Positions 40,301 through 51,900 of a stretch of 64,000 nt of DNA are shown here, in pieces. Within the stretch, counting starts at the first letter, position 1. The number at the start of each line of letters is the position of its first letter. The position numbers and the translations under genes were made by a program. The notes beneath the pieces are model-generated. The model made no database searches, was not told the DNA's origin, and saw only the letters and a list, made by a program, of their open reading frames with translations. Source of the DNA: Dipteris shenzhenensis (Eukaryota > Polypodiophyta > Polypodiopsida > Gleicheniales); assembly GCA_047967505.1 (NCBI GenBank), contig CM106541.1, one strand, 5' to 3'.

Positions 40301-43300
40301 CCAGCCAGCTCCTTGGCCCTAATAGATAAGGGCAGGGTGCTGCCCTTTTACAACCCCTCCCTTTGCTGCTGCCAGGCCCTCCTGCAGGCCGTTGACCTGC
40401 CCTTTCCAACCACCTCTGGCCCAGGATATTCTTCTTACATGCTGCTCCACATCTGCCCTTTTGCAGGCCCGTTCCATCCCTTGGATGCCCAGCCTTCTGC
40501 ACTGTCTCTAGCGCCATCTACTGCAGCTTCATCTCCTGTGAGGTGGGCAGTGCCCATGTGGCAGCCCCCTCTCTCTCTCTTCTCTAGGCATATTCTGCCC
40601 TAGATCTCCCTCCCCCACGCTCTCCTCATTTGAGGGCTTACAGATGGGGAGGTGACCTTTCCAGCAGTTGTGCCATTAGAGATTCGGACATGTCAACTAT
40701 GGCACTCTGACAGAAATGCAGAAGTCAAACATGGTGGATGGACTTCAATCGATTGCAGGCACTGAGAGTGTCTGCAAAGCTTGCTTGGAACACCGGAGAG
40801 ATTCCCACAGGAGGCAACATCAAGGCCAAGGGACTACTAGAGTTCGCAAGTTCGCGTTACTCTCTGCTATTCATTAATGATTTCAAGAAATCTCAAGCAT
40901 TCGAGAAATTCAAAGAATGGAAGGCCAAGGTAGAAAAGGAGACAGGGAAGGATATCAAAGCTTTTCACACTGATCCGGGGGGGGGTGGGGGGGCCACCTC
41001 CTCTAAGTTTAATACTTTCTACAAGAAACATGGAATCAAGCGCTAGCTTACCACTGTTAGAATTATTATTATATTCTAGGTAGTGGCCAATGTAATGTAA
41101 TAAGTGGGTTAGGGGCCCTTTTCCCTCTTAGAGGTTTTCCCCCCTAACCACGGACTAATCTCTAACTACGGTTAGTGATTAGATAGGGTTTTTTCACTTG
41201 GACAAAACCCTTCACATTTGGTATCAGAGCACTTTCTTCCCACACCTGCTCCTTGCTCCCTGCTCTCCTCTTCCAGCTCCCGCATTACAGCTCCATTGCC
41301 AAGCTTCCGTACAGCTTCATCGCGACCTACAGCCTCCAGTCCGTACGACTGTATGAATTCCGTACCAGCTGCCGTTTTTAAAGATTCTATTTGCAGATTT
41401 TTTGGCATTCAGCAGAGCATTTTAGTGAATTTTGAGCCTTGGATAGGCTATGATAGCATTTGTCATTGTCGGCAGATTTTCTTTGCAAATTTTACTTGTG
41501 CATTTGACATCCCAGAAAGGGATTTTATTTGGTCAGTTTGCTGTGTTTTTTAAGTTTATCTAGCAAAAATGGCTCAGAACAACCCCAATGAGGTGTTCGG
41601 AGTTCTCACACAGGAGGATAAGTTGGATGGCACCAACTACTCCTTGTGGAGTTTCATGGTTCGCAATATCTTGATTGGCAAACATCTTTGGGATTATGTC
41701 AATGGAGATGAAACAAGACCAAATACAGTGGCTACACCTGTCACTCCTACAGCTGGAGGTAGGGGTAGAGGTGCAAATGCAACACAAGTAGTTGGAGCAG
41801 CCGCTCCAGCAGCTCCCACAGCAAAGCAGAAAAGATGGGACTCTAGAGATGCACAAGCTCTTTCACTGATTTCTCTCTGTCAAGAGGTTTATTATACCTC
41901 GCATTCGGTCATGCAAGACATCAATGGCAACTTGGGAGATACTAGAGAGTATGTTTGCAGCAAGAAATGATGCCAAAGTTTTCTTTCTGAAGCGAGAGCT
42001 TTCCCATACGCATATGGATGAGGGAGATTCCATGAATTCTCACCTCACAAAGCTTCAGGACTTGAGGGAACAATTGCTGAATATTGATGAAGTCATTCCG
42101 GATTCAGAGATGATAACCACCACTCTGAAGTCTCTTCCTGAGTCCTATCTTGGTTTCCACACCTCGTTGAATTTGCAATTTTGCATTGAGGGGGGGCAGC
42201 AATCCTCTCTCTTTTCACGAGTTGGTAGGACTTCTGTTCAAGAGGAGCAGACTCGAAGAGATATTTCAACCCGGGCTGGCGAGCATGCCATGCTTTCCAA
42301 GTTCAAGCCCAAGGGTAAAGGGCAGGAAAAGCCACATGCCAATCAGCCCACACATCAGCATAAAGCTGATTCAGGACAGCCCTCTTATAAGGGTAAGGGT
42401 GATGCAGATAAGCAAAAAAAGAAGGGCATTTGTCAAGAAGCCAGGTCATTATATTGGAGAATGCAAGAAGTGCATAGCTAAAGAGAATAAAAGGGTTTCA
42501 GGTATGGCTATATCAGATGCATCAGCTCCACATTCTCATGATGGGGGAGATGTTGCAGCCAATTTTGTGGAAGAGCACTATGCCTTTCTGTCTTGCACTT
42601 CAAATTTTTCAGTGGGTGGTTCAGATGCTACAGCCACTAATGATGATGACCCTTACGCTTTTTTGACTTGCAGCTATGATCCTTCAAAGGATGCATGCTC
42701 TCTCAGTGTCAATGAGACACTTTATACTTGGTATTTTGACAGTGGTGCTTCAAAGCACATCACTTCCAAGAAGAGTCTTTTTGTATCTCTGCATCCTCCA
42801 CCTACCAAAAAGAAGGTGACTTGTGCAAATATTGTGTGGAGTGGGAGACATTATTCTCACATCCACTGATGGCACAGATTTCAGAATTTTAGATGTACTC
42901 TATGTGCTAGGCATAAAGAAGAATTTGCTTTCAGTGTCCTTTCTCAATAGAGGAGGATTTCAGGTTGTTTGTTATGATGATAAGTGCGCAATCAGAGACA
43001 AAGAGAATGACTATGCTTTGATGTTGTCTAGCACTTTATATCGGGGTCTTTTTCAGCTTGATCTATATGAAAAAAGATTTATCATAAGCACTCCCACTGC
43101 TGCGATGCAGAATGCGGAGTTATGGCATGCCAAGTATGGGCACATGAGCTATGGTAGCTTAATGACACTTCAAAGGCATGATATGGTTGATGCATTGCCT
43201 CCTTTGGAGTCACCTCCTTGTCATGCATGTGAAGGTTGCATCCTTAATAAGATGCATAGACTTCCTTTCAAGAAGGATGGTGCAGTGAAAGCTACATAAA

Positions 43301-45860
43301 AATTACAGCTTATTCACAGTGATGTCTGCGGTCCCATGAGGACACCTGCTTTTGGGGGTTATCTTTATTTTGTTACATTCATAGATGACTTCACCAACTA
43401 CACTTGGGTCTATGGTCTCAAGGCAAAATCATAAGTATTTATGCATTTCAAACACTTTGTGGCTATGGTTAAGAATGAGACAGGACTCAAGGTGCAGACA
43501 CTTCGCACAGATCGAAGGGGAGAGTATATGTCTCATGAATTTGAGGCATTTTTTAAGGAGAAAGGTATCATGCATCAGCTTACAGTGAGGCTTAACCTAA
43601 CAGAATGGCAAAGCTGAGCGGAAGAATCGCACTGCCATGGAGATGGATAGATGCATGCTTACAAGTAAGAAGTTGCCTCACAGGTTTTGGCTTGAAGGCC
43701 TCATGTGTGCCAACTATATTTTGAATCGGGCTCCCACAAAGGCTTTGAAGAAATCACTCCCTATGAGGCATGGCATGGGAGAAAGCCTTCAGTGGACCAT
43801 TTCAGAGTTTTTGGTTGTATTGCATATGCCCACGTGCCTGTGGAGTTTTGACACAAGTTGTCAGATAAGGCACTTAAATACATTTTTGTGGGGTATAGTT
43901 CACAGAGCCTTGCAAGACTCTCGGGTCATAGAAGGCCCAGAGAGTAGTTCTGGACTTCAGCAATCTCAGCGTAATATGAAGACTCCCTCTGCAAACTTTG
44001 CCATGGTGGCTCAAATCAATGAACCACCATGGTGTAATATGAAGACTCCCTCCGCAAACTTCGCCATGGTGGCTCAGATCAATAAGCCCAGATCCTTTGA
44101 GAAAGTAAAGGATGTACCATAGTGGCAAGCTGCTATGAAGGCAAAGATGGATGCTCTTCTTAGGACTTGGTGGATAGACCTTTCAAGCGGAAGATTATCG
44201 ATACCAAGTGAGTGTACAAACTTAAGTTCAAGTCTGATGGGAGCTTGGAAGACTATGGCCTCCTCAAGCATTTCCATCGCGAGAACTCCGTTCCTGGTGC
44301 GGGAAATCAGCATTTCAGAGTTTTTTCCCGGAAGACCGTGAAGTGGTGCAAAATTCGAGCCATTTTCCTGCATTTTTTGCTACAGCCGCCTCACATGTGT
44401 GAATCCGAACAACCGTACAGACTATACAGACCAGCTGCGACTGCATTTAATGCATTATTGACACTCTGTGGCCTGTACGGACATCTGTACGGTGCATTTA
44501 ATGCGCTTGCAGAGTAGTACATGCTTGTACGGTGGCTGTACGAAGCATTCAATGCAGTACGGGGGTGTACGGAGTTGCTGACGCCAGAATTTGATGCTGT
44601 ACGGATCTGTACAGACTTCATTCCAGCCTGCTCGAAGCTCTCTCGGGCGATTCGGAGCTGTTTCTTGCTGTCTCATGAAGCATGCTCGTGTTTGAAGACT
44701 TTTGGAGCTTGTTGAAGCGATCCGGAAGCCTCTCCTTGAGGCCATTCCTTCTCATTTGGCTTCCCTTTGCCTCGGGCTGCGAGTTTCCCTCTATTGGATC
44801 ACTCTTCTCTCATTTCCAAGTGCTCTCCTCCTCATGGGAGCACTCTCTCTTGCTGTAACTCTCATTTCCAGCCCTCTCTTGGCATCTCTAATTGCCATTT
44901 GCTGTCATATTCACCTCTCCTTCAAGGGTTAATCCCTCTGCTCGCATTTGGAGCCTTTTCCCCACTGTACATCATCATTGTGTAAGCCTTTGTTGCATTG
45001 GTTCTTTCAAATTTTTGCTTCATTTGCATTTTGGAAAGGCCCCATGTTGCCTTGGAAAGCCTCGTGTTGCTTTTTGGGGAATTTTTGCACCAGGTACACC
45101 TTGGGACAGCAGTGTCTCTTGCGATGATAAGCTTTGAAGCTTGAGCAGAATTTTGCCACTTAATTTTGTGAGGTTGCCTTCCTCTCATTTGCCTTGAATT
45201 TCAGGACCATGATTAGCAGCAAGGATGATTTATTTGGAATGCTTAGGGCTGAGGACAAGCTTGATAGCACAAATTGCCCCATGTAGGCATGCATGATGGG
45301 GCATGTATTGGTTGCCAAGAATTTGTGGCACATTGTTTCAGGCTCTGAGGCCAAGCCTACATGTAATGCAGCTTCTGGTGCTCCAGATCCTGCCTCTGGT
45401 ACTACAAGTACTCCTTCAGGCTCTTCACGTGATGGGTCTCATGCTACTTCTAGAGCCGCTGCATCTTCCACTACAAGTATTTCGCCTCTTTCATAGGAGC
45501 AGATTCCGTGGGATGGTTGTGATGCCAAAGCACATGCCTTGATTGCTCTTTCAATTAAAAGAGTCATTATCCCTCATATCCGGTCTTGCAAGACAGCAAA
45601 GCAAGCGTGGGATTAGCTTGCATCCTTATATCAGGTGCGGAATGAGGCGAGGGTTGCCTATCTCCACTAGCAATTGAAGGACTAAAAGCTTGAAGAGGGT
45701 GGTAACATGGGATGCCTATCTTAACTGTGTGAAGGATTTGAAAGAGCAATTGGCAAATATTGATGAGGTGGTGCCTGATTCTCGGCTTGTTTCTAATACC
45801 CTTGATGGGTTGCCTGACTCTCATCGGGGCTTTGCTGTTAGAAACATGGTGAAGGGGGGG

Positions 45861-45910
<50 letters not shown>

Positions 45911-48900
45911 TAGGGTGTGAGGAAATGATGCTCAAATGAAGACATGACAAACGCTCTCATTCATTCATCAAGTGTATCAAGACAAGTGAAGTACAAGCCT
46001 TATATAGGCTACTCACTCACACACTAGCACCTAGTGCATATGGGATAAGTCCCATGATGACACGTGGCACTCACACAAGACTCACTCACATAGACTAGTA
46101 CTAGATCACCAAGTACTTCACACTAACACATCACATCACCACACTCTTTGACTATGGTATCTCCAACACCCCCCTTCAGAGCAAAGAGGTGTGAGACCCA
46201 ACACGCAAGAGTAGACCCATTCCCCCTCCACCACAATATTGCAAAGAGCAAGTCCAACTATCCAATCGCAATGTCTGAGCATCTCATGAATGAAACCAGC
46301 CAAACATCGCTGGTCTAGGTAGGAGAGGAAACGGACCAAAACCCCATAACTATCTCTGAGGAGGCAGTAGAAATGCCCTCGGATCTCATAGTAAACAGGA
46401 CACTTGAAGATGAAATGCTTCTCTATCTCAACCTCCTGCATGTCACACAGTGTGCATATGCACCTCTCCCTGAGTAACCACTCTACTCTGCCGCTCTCGA
46501 TACGAAGTCTGTGTGAAGAGACCCGGAACTACCCAAGGGAGATCCTCAGCGAGTGGGGTAGGTGAATCTGCGTGTATCCTGGTGGATCAATGAAACCCTC
46601 CACCATGATATGTAAGAAGTGATCTCTGTAGAAGCCCAACTTCACTGGAAGATCACTCGGGCCCAACTAAGTCCGGAATGTGTGTAGCTATAGTAGTCCT
46701 ACAAACCATCTCTCTGTGCGTGCATACCAACACCTCTGGTCTCCCCCTGTTGCAAGTGCCATAGAAGAGGACAGTGCTAGCCATGGTATCCTGCTACGCC
46801 CGGATGTGTAATCCCCATACTCCCTGACTCGGTACAGATACATAATGACCTGAAATGCAGCATCTAGCTGTAGTAATGGGGATGCCCAAACTCCGCCCGA
46901 ATGATCTGGTAAGGAACGGATGGCTTACCACGAATCATCCGTGATAACATGAGAGCCACCCTGGCCCACTCTGTATCCGACAAGTCTGGCCCCCAGCATG
47001 GACTCCCATACATCCCTGCTGGGCGGACCAAGGAGTCGAAAAGCAACCCTTTGGTCCGTGGATCCTAAAAGTGAGAGCGGAAGCACTGTCTCTCTAGTCT
47101 AGCCAATGAAGCATATCCTCTGCTCATGCGCGCCTGCATCGCGGGTCCCATGGTGAAGATGGGTCCGAAAAAGACAACCCCCAGATAAGTATATGATGAA
47201 ACTACCTCAACACGAGACCCATCAAATGCGAAATGCTCATCGTGCATGACGGCTCGAGATGTATTGAAGATCATAACCTTGGTTTTACCCAAGTTGACCT
47301 TCAAATCATGAGACTCACAAAAGGACTATAGTGCATCAAGGTGTCTCTAGAGCCCCTCTGCTGAGGAAGACAAGAGAGCCACGTCATCTGCGTAAAGTAA
47401 TATCCGGATCAGCATGCCCGCGAGAGAGCAACCTACCCCACCCTGTGTCTGCATCACTGTCTTGAGCTCGTCGATGTAGAGGCCAAACAAGGTAGGTGAT
47501 AATGGGCACCCTTGTTTGACCCCGATAGTACTCATGATCTCATCTGTCCATCCAGATCATGTCCGAACTCTGCCTGAAACTTGCTCATAAAGTGCCATGA
47601 CAGCCCAAATGATCTCCTAGTCGTAACCCAAATCCTGTAGGCGTCGTATGAGACGAGCTCTTGGAACGGTGTCAAATGCCTTGCGGAAATCCACAAAGCA
47701 AGAGTAAACCCTCTGATTTCGTGCCCTTGCCTCCTCGATGATACATCTGAGTGCGAGAATGTGGTCCATGGTCCCATGATCCCACCTGAAACCGGCCTTT
47801 CCTGCTGCTCTGAGTCCTCGACACTCCGCAAATCTGCTGACCTCAGAATCAAGTACTGATGCATAAATCTTGGATATGACATGTCCAATCATAATGGTCA
47901 TGTAGTTCTCCGGGTTCATGGGATCCGTTGCCTTGTGGATGGGTGAGATAGTGTTGATGGTCCAGGTGCGTGGAAACCCCAAGCAAACAGCTTCATTAAA
48001 TAGCTTGGCTAAGATCCGAGCTAGGAGGTTAATCCCATATGCAATGAACTCAGTGCACAGTCCCTCATGATCCTTCGCTCGGCCATCATGAAGTTTCATT
48101 ACAACATCCTTTAACCCCCCTAGTGAAGAGGGTGCAGGATGTGAGACGTGGCATATGTGATAGGTTAGGAACTGGTTGATTTGGGATATCATAGAACGTG
48201 CATGCATAATCAGACCACACCTGAGTGTCAATGAGTGGTAGGGGGCCGTCCCTCTAGAAATCTCCGCCAGAAGTCCTTATAGTTGTTACTAAACAGAATG
48301 TTCAGTAGCTTCTCCTTGTTCCGGCACAGTCAAGTTTCTTCTTGCGTACCAGACGACGGTACTCGCGTAGCATCTTTGGTTCGCTCGAAAGGCTGTTTTT
48401 TGTTTTGAATCTGAGCTGACGGCCTAAAGCCTTACACTCATCATCGTACCAGCTATTACAGGGTATGGTCCCATGTGGTGGTGGGCGGGTGGAGCGGGTG
48501 GTGTGGGGGAAGGTGTGAAGAGTAGCCTCGTGTAGTGAGCGAGTGACTAGGGCAGCACGGTCCTCTAATAGGGGTATAAAGTCAATGTATGCGAGAAGTA
48601 TGTATAGACGGCAAGAGTAAGTAGATGAGTGATCGCGATCAAAGCGTATATCATGGTAGGTGAAGTAAGAACTCAACGGAGTAGAAAGTGATGTGTGGCG
48701 GGGGGTAGAAATGCTAAAGAAAAGATAGGTATGATCAGCCCCTGGAGGGAGAGGTGCTACGGTAAAGTCAGTGATGCGAGATGTGAAGGCGGGGGATCCC
48801 ATGATGTAGTCCACAACACTGAAGCCTCCCCCATGTGGAAAGCAAGTGAAGCCACCTGATGCGGGCCATCTATCAAGACCATTATAGATAATGAGATCAT

Positions 48901-51900
48901 GCATCCTGCCGAGGTCTAATAGGGCCTCTGCCCATACGATGTGAGCGGTCCTCGTCTATCAACCGAAACTCGTAGCATACCTGCCTCCTCAAGGTCAATG
49001 TCTAGCAGTAGAGTGGAATCATCCCTGAAGTCGAGGAGTGGTGCCTGACGAGCGCCTGTTCTCGCGTTGAAATCCCCAACTAGGAGGACTTCCTCGCAGC
49101 TAGAGAAGTCAACAATGGACTGATAAAGAGCAACAAATGGGGATGTCTCATCCTCCCCTCGAATCTCTCTGGCAAAGCGGGAGGTCTCGAGGGGGAAGTA
49201 GCAAACTGCAATAAAAAAATCTCGGCTATCCATGTGTTGAATCCGGATCCAGAGAAACCTGGAGTGTGAATCTCTCTGCTCCACTGAGATGGCCCCCAAA
49301 ATTGTGGATCTGAAAAGAACTATGACTCATCCTGACCCTCGAACCCCTCCTGTATCCCTTGTCTCATCTCTGTAGGCAGACTCCCATGTATACACGCTGA
49401 CTACTAGTAGTAAGCGCTCTGGACTCTGATGTGTCTCTGTGTAAAAGACTGTCGTGACCTATATAGGATTCCGAGAAGTTCCCTGGTTCTGACCATAAGG
49501 TACCATTACAGTTCCAGATGATACAGGATAGGGTCTCGAATGTCTGGGTCTCATAGACCCCGCCTCCCTATGCAGGAGGAGAGGTGGGTGCTCAATGGGG
49601 GCCAGTAAGGAGTCGTCCATCTCGTACTACTGCTCACTTCCCCTCCTTGCGGGCCCATTCCCGCTACTGCAACAAAAAACGCCTCTCCTCAACCTGTAGT
49701 GGAGTGAGGTCCTCATCTCGTACTACTGCTCACTTCCCCTCCTTGCGGGCCCATTCCCGCTACTGCAACAAAAAACGCCTCTCCTCAACCTGTAGTGGAG
49801 TGAGGTCCTCGTCCATGGAGATCGCTAGCTAGTCTCGTAAGGCTCACCTACGACGTAAAGCCAAAAGTCGTGCCTGGGCGTCATGGAACCGTATGATAAG
49901 GGACTGCTCTCGATTGGGGTCCCTCCCAACCCGCCATGCTCTCTTAATCCTATGCTCTCGATTGGGGTCCCTCCCAACCCGCCATGCTCTCTTAATCCTA
50001 TGCTCAGTCGCCCCTAGGGTAGTGGTCACAAATGCATGCGCGTCTACCATCAGTGTAGCCTCAATGCGGGAAATCTCACGTACTCTAATGTTGAGAGCCT
50101 TACCGGCTCTCTGTTGCTACTCCAGGAGGGTAGCCGAAACGGTTACCCTTGCAGGTTTCCATTTGGCTACGTCAACCCATCTAGACGTCTCCTCGATGGC
50201 AGAGTGCATGCTCGCAATATGTGCCTCCACAACTGGGGTGCTCCCTGGGACTGTACATATGGCAATGACCTCCTATCGGAGCTGTGAGATCTCCTGTTTG
50301 AGCCCCTGAATAAGATCAACCTGGACTCGGATAGCCTGAGACTGCTCCTGTATGAGTCGTGCCTACTCCTGGGTGAAGCAGATCTACTCCTGTGCGAAGC
50401 GTGACAGCTCCTACGAGAAGCGTGTCTGCTCCTATGCAAAGCGTGACAGCTCCCTCTCGCGCTCTCGGATGCTCTGGACCTCCATCAGCAAGTACTCCCA
50501 GGCCTCTGATGGGTCAGCTCGTCCGTGCTCTAACGAAAACTGAAAGGACTGTGGCCTAAAAGTGTGAGGAAGAGACGAGTGCGGTATGGGGATGATAGTG
50601 GCCTGGAGGAGGCGATCCCAGCAAGGTGTGGGAGCGTGGGCTGACTGAGAGGCAGAGGGGAGAGAAAGGTCGTGTAGTGCAGAACAGTGTATGACCCCTC
50701 CAAAGTAGGTGTCATAATTGGAGAGAGAACTGTAGCGGGAGAAGAAGGGAGAGATGGAGGAGATGGTGTCAGTGACAACCCCTCTATCCTAGGGGAGGGT
50801 GGGGCAATCGATGTCATGGGTAGGGGTATATCAGAGCCAGTAGCTGTAACTGTAGAGGCTGTGGGCAAAAGTGCAGCTGAAAGTGGAGCTGGAATTGGAA
50901 CTAGAGCTACCGCTGAGGCTGGCGCTAAGGCTGAGTACTGAGATTGAAGCTGAGACTGAAGCTGTGGCTGAAGCTGAGGCAGAAGTGTATGGACAATGAT
51001 GCTCAAATGAAGACATGACAAAGGCTCTCATTCATTTATCAAGTGTATTAAGACAAGTGAAGTACAAGCCTTATATAAGCTACTCACTCACACACTAGCA
51101 CCTAGTGCATGTGGGATAAGTCCCATGATGACATGTGGCACTCACACAAGACTCACTCACATAGACTAGTACTAGATCACCTAGTACTTCACACTAACAC
51201 ATCACATCACCACACTATTTGACTATGATATCTCCAACACCGCCCTTCAGAGCAAAGAGGTGTGAGACCCAACACGCAAGAGTAGACCGATCCCCCCTCT
51301 ACCGTAATACTACAAAGAGCAAGTCCAACTATCCAACACCTCCCGTGTGATAGTGACTTCTCCGTCAGCTTGCAACCGACAAGGGCAAACCATTACTCGT
51401 TATCCCCCCTTACTCTGAACTGGGTAGTCAATACCATCAACCAAAGGAAAACACAATACAATCATTTTTGGGGAACAACCCAGAACAGAGGACCTCTTAT
51501 TGACTCTTCAAACATTCATTTTAGAGGGACTACTCAAGGCAGAGAACCTTTAACTCAAACATAGAAATATTTTCATTCATTTTATGCATAGCAAGGGCAA
51601 AGAACCCATGATCCCCAAGTAGCTACCGCACAAGAGTGTGCACATTCTGATGCGAAGAGGTATGTCGGTGAAGAACCAGGCGAGGATGCCCTCGCATGAT
51701 GTGTCGATGAAGGCCATAGGAGCAGCTACCAAGGGACATCATGTCATGACTCTCAATGTGCCGATCGGAAAGTCACCAAATGCGAAGAAGAGCCTCGGAG
51801 GCTCCAAAATATAAACCCTGATCAAAACGCAGCAAGATTACACCTCGAAATGAAGCAGGATAGCTCCAAAGTGAAAAGCGACTACCTGGAACAGCTCTGA

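Noticed and set aside
46182-49540. Reading ORF2 as the native pol of a Ty3/gypsy or copia element
   Set aside because: YADD box with [10 protein letters not shown] context, an AP-like endonuclease upstream and a CCHC tail without RNase H or integrase are LINE features.
49584-49832. Plus-strand frame with a repeated block
   Set aside because: Antisense shadow of the duplicated ORF1/ORF2 junction in the LTR/LINE element.
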